Below are positions 1 through 7,274 of a DNA stretch of 14,144 nucleotides, one piece after another. Position numbers and translations under genes: made by a program. The notes below the pieces were generated by a model, which saw only the letters and a program-made list of their open reading frames with translations, was not told where the DNA came from and did not search any database. Source of the DNA: Cellvibrionaceae bacterium (GTDB taxonomy: Bacteria; Pseudomonadota; Gammaproteobacteria; Pseudomonadales; Cellvibrionaceae); assembly GCA_021151615.1 (NCBI GenBank), contig JAGKXA010000189.1, forward strand, positions 1-14,144, read 5' to 3'. Position 1 is the stretch's first letter; each line of letters starts with the position of its first letter.

Positions 1-21
1 TCATTAAGTTAAATGCTTTTC

Positions 22-60
22 TTGACAAAGTAACTTAATAATCCACAATGATTGTATGGT
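22..60 (+). promoter_or_regulatory. possible promoter -35 box for the small ORF
   Basis: A perfect TTGACA hexamer lies at 22-27. No good -10 box sits at 16-18 bp spacing: the region around 45-50 reads ACAATG, and a TATGGT at 55-60 is too far away. The position would suit transcription of the gene starting at 90, but the incomplete -10 keeps this speculative. Confidence 0.25.
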
Positions 61-89
61 TAGTCACCAATATTCACACAGGACATGCA

Positions 90-317
90 ATGCAATATCT
101 CGACATTAACCATCCGGAATGGCAAAAAATGTGGGACGAACTTGCCAGCTACCCCTTGAATGATGGCGACCCTCTATGTGTCCATGAAGGCCTGTGTTGG
201 GAATATATGGGTTCAACCCTGGATCACCATCATTTGCGTCACGCTTGCCACCCGGTAAGTAATAAACCTGAGTACATGTATATAGAACGGTCCGGCGCGG
301 CTTTGCGCTGGGCATGA
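90..317 (+). CDS. small Cys/His-rich conserved-looking hypothetical protein (75 aa)
   Basis: I do not recognise a named family. I place the start at ATG 90 rather than the in-frame ATG at 48, because an AGGA (80-83) lies six bases before ATG 90 and nothing like a ribosome site precedes 48. The 75-residue product is acidic at the front, has no signal peptide or membrane segment, and is probably cytoplasmic. Its notable feature is a cluster of possible metal ligands: C30, H32 and C36, then H46-H48, H51, C53 and H54, with a WEYMGS stretch (37-42) between them. This could be a small zinc- or iron-binding protein, but that is inference from composition. It stands alone, 129 bp before the glycosyltransferase genes, and probably has its own transcript. 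An antisense ORF over the same bases is judged a shadow. Confidence 0.6.
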   Translation: MQYLDINHPEWQKMWDELASYPLNDGDPLCVHEGLCWEYMGSTLDHHHLRHACHPVSNKPEYMYIERSGAALRWA

Positions 318-366
318 CAAAGCTGCTTTAGCCCCGCCCATAAAACTCGCCCCAAAAAAAGCCTCC

Positions 367-410
367 CACATACACATATAAACAAAATGTGTTAATGTGC
401 AGCGCTTTTT
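367..410 (+). terminator. nested inverted repeat followed by a T-run (weak terminator or operator)
   Basis: Two CACAT words (367-371, 373-377) are mirrored by two ATGTG words (387-391, 395-399). They can fold into an imperfect AT-rich stem of about 11 pairs with a 9-base loop and a small bulge. Six bases later comes TTTTT at 406-410. It could end the transcript of the small gene at 90-317. The low GC of the stem and the gap before the T-run make it weak, and a regulatory protein site is equally possible. Confidence 0.3.
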
Positions 411-418
411 ACCATTTT

Positions 419-433
419 AATTCTGTTAGAATT
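419..433 (+). promoter_or_regulatory. inverted repeat with -10-like box upstream of the glycosyltransferase operon
   Basis: AATTCT (419-424) and AGAATT (428-433) form a perfect 6-3-6 inverted repeat 13 bp before the GtrA-like start. It contains TAGAAT (427-432), which matches the -10 consensus at 5 of 6 positions. No convincing -35 box lies at the right distance. It may be a promoter element with an overlapping operator, or chance in AT-rich DNA. Confidence 0.25.
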
Positions 434-446
434 CAACAAAATAACA

Positions 447-842
447 ATGAAACGTTTCGCCCTGTTTTTAGGTATTGGCGGGTTCTGTACCCTACTCCAA
501 TTTTTATTATTAATTGCCTTTGTTGAGAGCCAATTGATGTCAGAGGTCTATGCCTCCGCCGTCGGATACGCACTCTCATCACTCGTTAATTACTGGGCGA
601 ATTACCACTATACGTTCAGAAGTACCAGCAACCATAAAGATACCTTTCCAAAGTTTATGGTTGCGGTAGCCATCGGCTTATCAACCAACACCGCGCTGTT
701 CGCGGCATTTTTGTTTATATTTGAAAATTATCTCGCCTTACCCTGGGTGGAGCCCTATTTGGTTGCCCAAGTACTGGCAACGGGAATTACTGTCGTAATC
801 AATTTTCTTGTGCACAAAATATGGATTTACAGGAACCATTAA
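447..842 (+). CDS. GtrA-like membrane protein (polyprenyl-linked sugar translocation)
   Basis: This 131-residue protein has the length and four-helix layout of the GtrA family. Helices run at about 4-26, 33-52, 70-92 and 103-122. The family's aromatic-rich signatures after helices 2 and 4 are visible: N48 Y W A N Y H Y T F57, and N119 F followed by K I W I Y to residue 128. GtrA proteins are thought to help move undecaprenyl-phosphate-linked sugars from the cytoplasmic to the periplasmic face of the inner membrane, next to a GtrB-type transferase. Here the next gene is exactly such an enzyme, beginning 2 bp after this stop, so the two are probably translationally coupled. No strong ribosome site precedes ATG 447. 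The sequence gives no clue to the sugar. The family call is confident; flippase activity is inferred from the family. Confidence 0.88.
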   Translation: MKRFALFLGIGGFCTLLQFLLLIAFVESQLMSEVYASAVGYALSSLVNYWANYHYTFRSTSNHKDTFPKFMVAVAIGLSTNTALFAAFLFIFENYLALPWVEPYLVAQVLATGITVVINFLVHKIWIYRNH

Positions 843-844
843 AA

Positions 845-1804
845 ATGACAACAAAAATACCTTCGCTTGCCATCGTTATCCCCTGTTACAACGAAGAGGA
901 AATGTTGCCCAAAACCTTGGCAACCATGTTGGCTTTACGTGAATCGATGATTGCCAAAGGAAAAATTAATCAGGAATCAAAGGTATATCTGGTTGATGAC
1001 GGCAGCAAAGACAAAACCTGGAAAATCCTCAATGAAGAGGCTGCAAACAACTCTGCACTGGTCGCCATCAAATTATCGCGTAATAAAGGCCATCAAAATG
1101 CACTCTATGCTGGCCTATGTACTACCACTGAAGACATTACTGTCAGCATTGATGCCGATTTGCAGGATGACCCTAAAAACATTGAGGCCATGGTCGATGA
1201 GTATCTTAAAGGCCATGATGTTGTTTATGGTGTGCGCTCAGCACGTCATACCGATACATTCTTCAAACGCTTCACCGCCGAAGGCTACTATCATCTAATG
1301 AAAAAAATGGGCGTTGATTTAGTATTCAATCACGCTGATTTTCGCTTGCTATCACGCCGCGCACTGGAATCATTAAAGGAATATGGCGAAGCTAATTTAT
1401 TCTTGCGCGGGTTGGTACGTGAGGTTGGTTATCCCGCTTCAGTAGTGGAATATGAGCGTCAGGCACGTGAAGCGGGTGAAAGTAAATATCCATTAAAGAA
1501 AATGCTGTCATTTGCCTGGAAAGGTATTACCGCTTTCTCTACCGCACCGTTGCGCATGATAACCATCATGGGACTCGTTTCTGGCCTTGCTTCACTCAGT
1601 TTAATTCTGTGGGTGTTGGCTGTAAGGCTATTTACCGACAATGCAGCCCCAGGCTGGGCATCGGTTTTATTACCACTGCTGTTTATTGGTAGCGTCCAGC
1701 TACTTTGTTTGGGCATTATTGGGGAATACCTTTCCAAAATTTACGAAGAAGTTAAAAAACGCCCCAAATTTCACATTAGCGATATCGTCAATAAAAAAGA
1801 TTGA
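845..1804 (+). CDS. polyprenyl-phosphate glycosyltransferase, GT2 family (DPM1/GtrB/ArnC-like)
   Basis: The enzyme likely transfers a sugar from a nucleotide donor to undecaprenyl phosphate on the cytoplasmic face of the inner membrane. Visible features are the GT-A start VIPCYNEEE (11-19), VDDGSKDKT (50-58), the DxD metal site D103-A-D105 followed by LQDDP, and GESKYPL (211-217) of the kind seen before the membrane part in this family. Two C-terminal hydrophobic hairpin segments (about 232-262 and 272-296) anchor it, ending in a basic tail. I chose ATG 845, because AGGAA (831-835) lies nine bases upstream. A longer in-frame start at 821 overlaps the GtrA-like gene and lacks a ribosome site. 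At 319 residues it is normal for GtrB/ArnC-like proteins. The donor sugar (glucose, mannose, galactose or other) cannot be told from sequence. Pairing with a GtrA-like gene and downstream GT-C enzymes supports a Gtr-type pathway. Confidence 0.93.
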   Translation: MTTKIPSLAIVIPCYNEEEMLPKTLATMLALRESMIAKGKINQESKVYLVDDGSKDKTWKILNEEAANNSALVAIKLSRNKGHQNALYAGLCTTTEDITVSIDADLQDDPKNIEAMVDEYLKGHDVVYGVRSARHTDTFFKRFTAEGYYHLMKKMGVDLVFNHADFRLLSRRALESLKEYGEANLFLRGLVREVGYPASVVEYERQAREAGESKYPLKKMLSFAWKGITAFSTAPLRMITIMGLVSGLASLSLILWVLAVRLFTDNAAPGWASVLLPLLFIGSVQLLCLGIIGEYLSKIYEEVKKRPKFHISDIVNKKD

Positions 1805-1811
1805 TGCTCTA

Positions 1812-1829
1812 CTGGCCCTTCGGGGCCAG
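1812..1829 (+). other. stable cUUCGg tetraloop hairpin between GT2 and first GT-C gene
   Basis: CTGGCCC (1812-1818), loop TTCG, GGGCCAG (1823-1829) form a perfect 7-bp GC-rich stem closed by the C(UUCG)G tetraloop, which is known for exceptional RNA stability. It lies eight bases after the GT2 stop and eleven before ATG 1841. No T-run follows (AATATT comes next), so it does not look like a standard intrinsic terminator. Position suggests an mRNA stability or processing element, or a damper on translation of the next gene. Confidence 0.7.
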
Positions 1830-1840
1830 CAATATTCGAG

Positions 1841-3778
1841 ATGGCGACAATGAATAACGACAACACTGCCGAGAACCTACCGCCGCAAACACCGGCAGAA
1901 TTTACATCAAATATCGCCACTGATAGGTCTGCAAATATCCAGGCACCTCATTCTGGTTTTACTCCGCTTACACAGCTGACCAGTAGTTTTTACACTGCCA
2001 AACAATTTCTAACCTGGTTTCAGTTTTATTTATGTGCGGCAATTATTGCAAACCTTGGATTGCTCTTTTGGGATGGAAATGGCGGTGATATAGGTTTTTG
2101 GGAAGATTGGGTAAAGCAACTGGCCAATCGCGGTTACAAAGATTTCAACGGCAACTACCCACCCCTTTATATACATTGGCTCTACCTGGTCGGCAAGCTA
2201 TACACTTACCTGCAAGTGCCCGTCGAGAATAATTTGTTTTTGAAGTTTGTTTCTTTGATTCCGATATTTTTATCGCACTTTTTGCTAATTACGATAGTTC
2301 ATCGCTTACTCAAAAAACATTGTGCATCGATCAACCATTACCATATAGCCATGTTGTTAACGGCGCTTAATCCAGCATTATTCATGAATGGCCCCGTGTG
2401 GGGGCAGGTCGATGTTCTGCCGGTCATACCAGTTCTGCTCGCCATACTTGCAAGTTCCAGCAATCGATATCGCGCACTTACGTTCCCAATTTACACGGTC
2501 GCTCTATTAACCAAATTCCAAATGATCGCGTTTGCCCCCGTAATGGGAATCATCTTTTTCCGTCACTATAAAATACACATGATAGGCGGCGTGTTATCGA
2601 TTCTGACCATCGCACTTTTATTTTTACCATCCATAGCTGTTGGCAGCTTCGGCCAATCTTTCAAACTGGCTTATGTTGATGTATTACACCAGTACGGTGC
2701 AACCACCATGGGTGCTGCCAACATCTGGATTTTACTCACTGGCAATGCAGCGCCCGATACCATTATTTTATTTGGTATAGAACCAGACTCACCCTTGGCA
2801 ACCCTATTCAAGGCAAAAAACTTTGGCATGATCGGATTCTTCCTTGTCTGCCTGGCCGTATTTTTACAAGGTATGGGCAAACTGGTGGATCGCGAACTAC
2901 CGGAAACCAATCCTCATAACGCAGCCCAGCTCTTCTTTTACGGAATGGTGTGTACTATGGCATTTTTTGCCTTGCTACCTGCCATGCATGAGCGCTATTT
3001 ACTGCCTGCCGTTATCGTTTCACTGGTTTACTATGCGTTAAATCCAAATAAAGTCATCTATCCAATACTGTTTACTTTTGTTTCTGCATTTAACGTAGCC
3101 ATGTGCCTGGGAATTAGAACATCGCACGTTTGGCCAGCCATATCCTGGATCATGATGGGCGCATTTACCTACGCTGTGATCGAATTATTGCTCGGCAAAT
3201 ATTGGAGCAATTTCACCAAAAAAATATTCTTCTGGTTTTTTGGAGTCAACTATATTGCGTTACTAGTATTGGCTGTCAGTTTCTATTTAATAGGCCAACG
3301 TCTTTATGAAGAAAGTAAGCCAATTGAGCCAGCGCTACAGCAACATCAAATGTTTTTAACAGAGCTGCCCGTCGCATATACCAAACAAGATTATGGTCAA
3401 TTAAATATCCACAAGAGCGTTAACGGCAGTGTATTGCGCGCCAATGAACACCGGTATGCTAAAGGTTTGGGAACCCATGCTAACTCAGTGATTGAATATC
3501 AACTTCCCCCACAAACCAAAGCACTCAACGTTTCGGTTGCCCTGGATGATGAAGTGGAGTCCGCCAGCGTCAAGTTTAGTGTTTGGGGCGATGAGCGACT
3601 TCTGTGGGAGTCACGCAATCATTATGGTGGTGAAGCGCCGGAGCATGCTGAAATTAATCTGGAGTCGGTAAGCCGGCTACGCTTGCAAGTTGACGGTATT
3701 AACGATATCGGCGGCGATCACGCAGACTGGTTGAATCCTGTTATAACCCTGACAGAACCCAACGCCGTCGTACCATAA
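1841..3778 (+). CDS. GT-C membrane glycosyltransferase (Gpi18/GT87-like) fused to C-terminal NPCBM-type domain
   Basis: A 645-residue polytopic protein. Residues 1-55 are a Pro/Thr/Ser-rich, probably cytoplasmic tail. A first helix (about 56-76) is followed by a loop with D83 in GDIGFW, where GT-C enzymes keep their catalytic acid. NYPPLYIHW (from N105), WGQVD (187-191) and MHERYL (382-387) resemble bacterial Gpi18-like mannosyltransferases (COG5542/GT87 group). About ten further helices end near 484. Residues 505-642 form a soluble domain with the NPCBM/NEW2 hallmarks YAKGLGTHA (539-547), an acidic LDDE stretch and a late GGDHADW (624-630). By topology it should be periplasmic. The likely role is moving a sugar from a polyprenyl-phosphate donor to a periplasmic glycan, with the NPCBM part gripping the acceptor; the role is inferred. 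The start could be ATG 1841 or 1850, as GAG at 1838-1840 fits 1850 better. The gene follows the GT2 gene by 36 bp. Confidence 0.88.
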   Translation: MATMNNDNTAENLPPQTPAEFTSNIATDRSANIQAPHSGFTPLTQLTSSFYTAKQFLTWFQFYLCAAIIANLGLLFWDGNGGDIGFWEDWVKQLANRGYKDFNGNYPPLYIHWLYLVGKLYTYLQVPVENNLFLKFVSLIPIFLSHFLLITIVHRLLKKHCASINHYHIAMLLTALNPALFMNGPVWGQVDVLPVIPVLLAILASSSNRYRALTFPIYTVALLTKFQMIAFAPVMGIIFFRHYKIHMIGGVLSILTIALLFLPSIAVGSFGQSFKLAYVDVLHQYGATTMGAANIWILLTGNAAPDTIILFGIEPDSPLATLFKAKNFGMIGFFLVCLAVFLQGMGKLVDRELPETNPHNAAQLFFYGMVCTMAFFALLPAMHERYLLPAVIVSLVYYALNPNKVIYPILFTFVSAFNVAMCLGIRTSHVWPAISWIMMGAFTYAVIELLLGKYWSNFTKKIFFWFFGVNYIALLVLAVSFYLIGQRLYEESKPIEPALQQHQMFLTELPVAYTKQDYGQLNIHKSVNGSVLRANEHRYAKGLGTHANSVIEYQLPPQTKALNVSVALDDEVESASVKFSVWGDERLLWESRNHYGGEAPEHAEINLESVSRLRLQVDGINDIGGDHADWLNPVITLTEPNAVVP

Positions 3779-3799
3779 GCAAAAAATATTGAGCCTGTT

Positions 3800-5632
3800 A
3801 TGAAGACCACCTGCCGTTATTTGTTGACAACATTGCTCTGTCTGGGAGCTTTGGTTGCTCTTATGTGGATTTCCACTTGGCAAGCCATCAGCTTGAAGAA
3901 AATTGAAGTTGCATATAACGGTAGCGAGTTTCAACCCATCACTCTACCCTACTCGCAGGATCACATAGGTGCGTATTCTGTACGAGTAACAATTGATGGC
4001 ATTAAGTCAACCAAACACAGTTTTCGCATTTATCCCGATGATGAAATCCACGCATTGCTAGTAAATGGCAAGCCGGTTTCACTAGATCATCTGTCCGTGG
4101 ATGACCGCCGCAATTACGGTTCGGGATTTAATCTGGAAATTGATCAATTTATTCCTGACCAAACCAATACTATCGAAGCGCAATTGAGCAATGCCAGTAA
4201 TCCTGCCGGGTTTCGTATTGAATCAACCAAACGCTTAGGCAATGGCAAGTTATTTGCTGTTTATGCAGTACTGCTAGCGCTCGTATTAGTGTTAAAGCAA
4301 CAGTTGCAAATTAATAAAAGCCAATCACTGGTGCTGATAATAAGCTTGGCCGTCTCTGTGTTGTATTTATCAAAAACTGATGAGCGCACGCGCACTTTTG
4401 ATGTATTTGAGGGCGGCGGCCATAGGGACTACATCGAATATTTAATTGAGCACAAAAAACTTCCCATTCCAGGAGATGGCTGGGAATACCATCAACCACC
4501 ACTCTATTACTTGAGCGCAGCGCTAACCAAACAAGCAGCACCTATAGACAGCAAAACCTCCGGGGAACTTTGGGGGCAATTGTTTGCTTTGTTTTTATGG
4601 ACGCTTTTTTTAATCAGCAACCTCGCCACAATTAAAATTTCGTTTCGCAAACATCCATTGGTTATTCTGATGGCAAGTACCGCCTTATGTTTGTGGCCTG
4701 CAGGAATTATCCACAGTATTCGCATCGGCAATGATCTGGGCGTATATGCGTGCTACTCGCTCGCGTTTTATTACACGATTAAATGGTGGAAAAGCCGCGA
4801 CTCGGAAACATTGTTTTGGGCTAGCCTGTGGATGGCAGGGTCACTTTTAAGTAAATCCAATGGTTTAGCCGTTGCCGGTGTACTCGGTGTGCTCATGCTA
4901 TTCCATGTCTACGGTCTCGTGCGCAAACCCGCACTATTCAAACAACATAAAACCAAGCTATTGCGTGACATCGCTATTGCGGGGGGATTGTTTTGCAGCG
5001 CAATCTTGTTGAACTTCGCGGATAATATTAAACATTATCTGGATGGCACCTCCAAAGACTGGTTGCTGTCCAATGTCAGTGAAATGATTAACCCTGGCCT
5101 AAAAGTGGGCAATGCCCCAAAGAATTATTTGGTATTTGATTCCGCAACCTTCTTGCAAGAACCGTTTATCAGTACTTGGGAAGATAAATATGGTCGCCAG
5201 TATTTCTGGAACTTTGTATTGCGATCATCCCTTTCCAGTGAATACTCATTTAACGGCGACGGTATGAAAATTTGGGGGATCACTAACGGGATTTTGCTAA
5301 TGGCGATGCTAGCGGGAACGTTAGCATTCTATCTGCAACAACAGCCACAAACCAACACTGCAACGTTAAAACGTGTTCTCTACCGTAATGCCCCCTGGAT
5401 AATGGGATTGGTGTTTCCATTTATACTGTTGCTCGCCTACCGCATTAAAGTTCCACTTTCTTGCAACACAGATTTTCGCTATATCTACCCTGTACTTTTA
5501 CCCATTCTGTACTTTGTGTTTCAAGCATGGAGTAGTTCGTCACGTTTGATGCTCGCCAGATCCATGACCCTAGCTGCACCCGTGATAGGACTTAGTAGTC
5601 TCATGTGGATTTATTTACTCCTTCAACAGTAA
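3800..5632 (+). CDS. GT-C membrane glycosyltransferase (GT39/PMT-like) with N-terminal periplasmic beta domain
   Basis: This is a 610-residue inner-membrane protein. A first helix (about 6-28) is followed by a soluble, beta-rich stretch (about 30-148) with FRIYPDDEIHALLVNGKPV and a late NTIEAQLSNAS, reminiscent of a galactose-binding/jelly-roll module. Two helices (about 150-166 and 175-190) then lead into a loop with D201 and GGGHRDYI (205-212) and WEYHQPPLYY (228-237). That motif is the 'hxPPlyy' type seen in GT39/ArnT-like enzymes. Counting helices puts both the extra domain and D201 on the periplasmic side, which agrees with polyprenyl-phosphate-sugar transfer there. Several more helices follow to the C-terminus. 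The start has only a weak GAG upstream, 21 bp after the preceding stop, so translation may depend on its neighbour. The substrate is unknown. The GT-C call is confident; the domain identity is tentative. Confidence 0.82.
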   Translation: MKTTCRYLLTTLLCLGALVALMWISTWQAISLKKIEVAYNGSEFQPITLPYSQDHIGAYSVRVTIDGIKSTKHSFRIYPDDEIHALLVNGKPVSLDHLSVDDRRNYGSGFNLEIDQFIPDQTNTIEAQLSNASNPAGFRIESTKRLGNGKLFAVYAVLLALVLVLKQQLQINKSQSLVLIISLAVSVLYLSKTDERTRTFDVFEGGGHRDYIEYLIEHKKLPIPGDGWEYHQPPLYYLSAALTKQAAPIDSKTSGELWGQLFALFLWTLFLISNLATIKISFRKHPLVILMASTALCLWPAGIIHSIRIGNDLGVYACYSLAFYYTIKWWKSRDSETLFWASLWMAGSLLSKSNGLAVAGVLGVLMLFHVYGLVRKPALFKQHKTKLLRDIAIAGGLFCSAILLNFADNIKHYLDGTSKDWLLSNVSEMINPGLKVGNAPKNYLVFDSATFLQEPFISTWEDKYGRQYFWNFVLRSSLSSEYSFNGDGMKIWGITNGILLMAMLAGTLAFYLQQQPQTNTATLKRVLYRNAPWIMGLVFPFILLLAYRIKVPLSCNTDFRYIYPVLLPILYFVFQAWSSSSRLMLARSMTLAAPVIGLSSLMWIYLLLQQ

Positions 5633-5703
5633 TTCAACGATTAAGTTAGTGAGAAGAAGGAGTTACACCCAAGAGAACGTTGGTTTACATAAGGAGATAA
5701 GCT

Positions 5704-7236
5704 ATGCGCAATTTCACATCATCGCTAGTCACAAGCTTCTACTATTTGTTCGGCCTGATTTTTTCATGGGTATTTTTAAGCATTGTCTTAAACAATCAGG
5801 CCTACCAATTTAAAACACTTCATATTGTGCTCTACATAATTAGCTGGTTAGTTGCAACCGGGTACGTATACAAAGCAATTAATCATGCTGAGCATTTTTT
5901 GCGCACACATGAGCAGAAGGTTGCAGGCCTTTGGATATTGGTAATTTTTTCATTGCAACTATATTGCGGTTATTTGTTGGCGGTCGCCACGGGTTGGGAC
6001 ACAGAAGCAGTATTTCGTGGTGCCATCACGCTAAAAGAACAAGGTAATCTGGGTGGCTATACCGACTACTTTCATATATTTCCCCATAACTTGGGCGTCA
6101 CCAGCGCATTACAGCTGGTTTTTTCAGTGTGCTCCACTCTGGGATTTCACGACTATCATTGGATAGCCACTGTCTATAACGTCGCCTCCATTAATCTGGG
6201 TATAACCTTCATTTACTTAATCTGCAGAGAAATAAAAAGTATCAAGGCCGCTTTTTTATCCTTATGGTTAAGCAGCTGCTGTATTCCCCTCTATTTTTAC
6301 ACGCCTATTTTTTATTCAGATACTTTGTCATTACCCTTTGTGATGATGAGTTATTACATTTATCTGTTGATTTTGAAAAGTGAAACTCTCATACAGCAAA
6401 TCACTCGCGCTTGTTTTTTTGCCGTTGCTTGTGCGATAGGTACATTGATTAAATTCACCGTAATTATTGTCGCGGTTGCGGTACTAATAGACCTGCTTAT
6501 CCGTGGAAACTTAAAAAGATATTTGCCTGCAATTGCAGTCGCGACTGTACTTTTCTATTCCTGTTTATCCGGTTTCAATTACTACCGCTATGATCATTTG
6601 CTGGATAAAAATCTGTCTGAACAAAAGCAGGTTCCCTACACTCACTGGGTAATGATGGGGCTTAGCGGCAGTGGTGCTTACAACGGCAGTGACTACGAAT
6701 ATACATATACGTTTTCAACCTTTGAAGCACGCACTCAAGCCAACTTGCATCGTATTAATGAACGGCTAAAAGAATACGGAGCCTGGGGATACCTGGAGTT
6801 TCTTCATCGCAAACAACAGCTAAATTTCGGCAGCGGAATTTATGGCGTGAATGAAATGATTGATGACAATCCGATTAGACCTAACGCTTTACATCAGGTC
6901 GCCATAGAGGGAGGCAAGCACTTTGAAACCTTCAAGCATTTGGCGCACGGTTACCACGTGTTTCTTTTCTTAATTATCATTCTTAGCGCAGTCTACGACG
7001 CTGCAGCAAAGACCAGTGGCGCGATGAATAAATTGGTAGCCAGACTGTCGATAACGGGTATATTTATTTTTCTCGCTCTCTGGGAAGCAAACTCACGCTA
7101 TATTTTAAATTTTATTCCTATGTTTATCGCCTGCGCTGCGCTGGGTTTTCCAGAGCTTTATCGAGTGGCAGAAATCATTAAAAGATCTCTGCGGGAACAT
7201 ATCCAGGAATCTCGCACCGCTGCAACGACCAATTAA
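5704..7236 (+). CDS. GT-C membrane glycosyltransferase (GT39-like), last gene of the cluster
   Basis: A 510-residue polytopic protein with about twelve hydrophobic segments and no extra domain. After three N-terminal helices comes GWDTEAVFRGA with D99, the position of the catalytic acid in GT-C enzymes. A large periplasmic loop begins with YTHWVMMGLSGSG (312-324) and YNGSDYEYT, and the final part has WEANSRYIL (460-468). This set recalls polyprenyl-phosphate-dependent transferases acting on surface polymers in many bacteria. The start is clear: AAGGAG (5691-5696) lies seven bases before ATG 5704, the strongest ribosome site in the cluster. The 71-bp gap before it is the longest between the three GT-C genes. 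It likely shares the Und-P-sugar supplied by the GT2/GtrA pair, though the linkage and acceptor cannot be deduced. Confidence 0.82.
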   Translation: MRNFTSSLVTSFYYLFGLIFSWVFLSIVLNNQAYQFKTLHIVLYIISWLVATGYVYKAINHAEHFLRTHEQKVAGLWILVIFSLQLYCGYLLAVATGWDTEAVFRGAITLKEQGNLGGYTDYFHIFPHNLGVTSALQLVFSVCSTLGFHDYHWIATVYNVASINLGITFIYLICREIKSIKAAFLSLWLSSCCIPLYFYTPIFYSDTLSLPFVMMSYYIYLLILKSETLIQQITRACFFAVACAIGTLIKFTVIIVAVAVLIDLLIRGNLKRYLPAIAVATVLFYSCLSGFNYYRYDHLLDKNLSEQKQVPYTHWVMMGLSGSGAYNGSDYEYTYTFSTFEARTQANLHRINERLKEYGAWGYLEFLHRKQQLNFGSGIYGVNEMIDDNPIRPNALHQVAIEGGKHFETFKHLAHGYHVFLFLIIILSAVYDAAAKTSGAMNKLVARLSITGIFIFLALWEANSRYILNFIPMFIACAALGFPELYRVAEIIKRSLREHIQESRTAATTN

Positions 7237-7274
7237 ATTGGCAGACGCAAGTCTACCTATTCAGATAGGCTTGC
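7229..7274. terminator. convergent-gene hairpins, possible bidirectional terminator
   Basis: CCAATT-A-AATTGG (7229-7241) is a 13-bp palindrome over the stop of the GT-C gene. Right after it, GCAAG (7247-7251) plus CCTAT (7256-7260) pair with ATAGG (7265-7269) plus CTTGC (7270-7274), with a TCAG loop and a four-base bulge, covering the MATE stop. The place between two convergent genes suits transcription ending in both directions. Neither side has a proper T-run, so this is only a candidate. Confidence 0.4.

Noticed and set aside
48..89. Longer start for the small ORF at ATG 48
   Set aside because: No ribosome-binding site precedes it, it lies close to the TTGACA box, and ATG 90 has AGGA at good spacing.
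106..315. Antisense 69-codon frame opposite the small Cys/His protein
   Set aside because: No ribosome site and no recognisable domain; the + strand frame has the better start context.
821..844. Longer start for the GT2 gene at ATG 821, overlapping the GtrA-like gene
   Set aside because: ATG 845 has AGGAA nine bases upstream and begins at the expected distance from the VIPCYNEEE motif; the extra eight residues look like a read-in of the neighbour's codons.
951..1298. Alternative-frame 115-codon ORF inside the GT2 gene
   Set aside because: It overlaps the DxD core of a clearly coding frame and has no family features.
1812..1840. UUCG hairpin as a standard intrinsic terminator
   Set aside because: No T-run follows and the next operon gene begins eleven bases later, so I list it as an RNA structure only.
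5633..5703. Possible leader peptide in the 71-bp gap (AAGGAG at 5657-5662, TTG at 5680)
   Set aside because: The ribosome site is 17 bases from the only in-gap start and the peptide would be about six residues.
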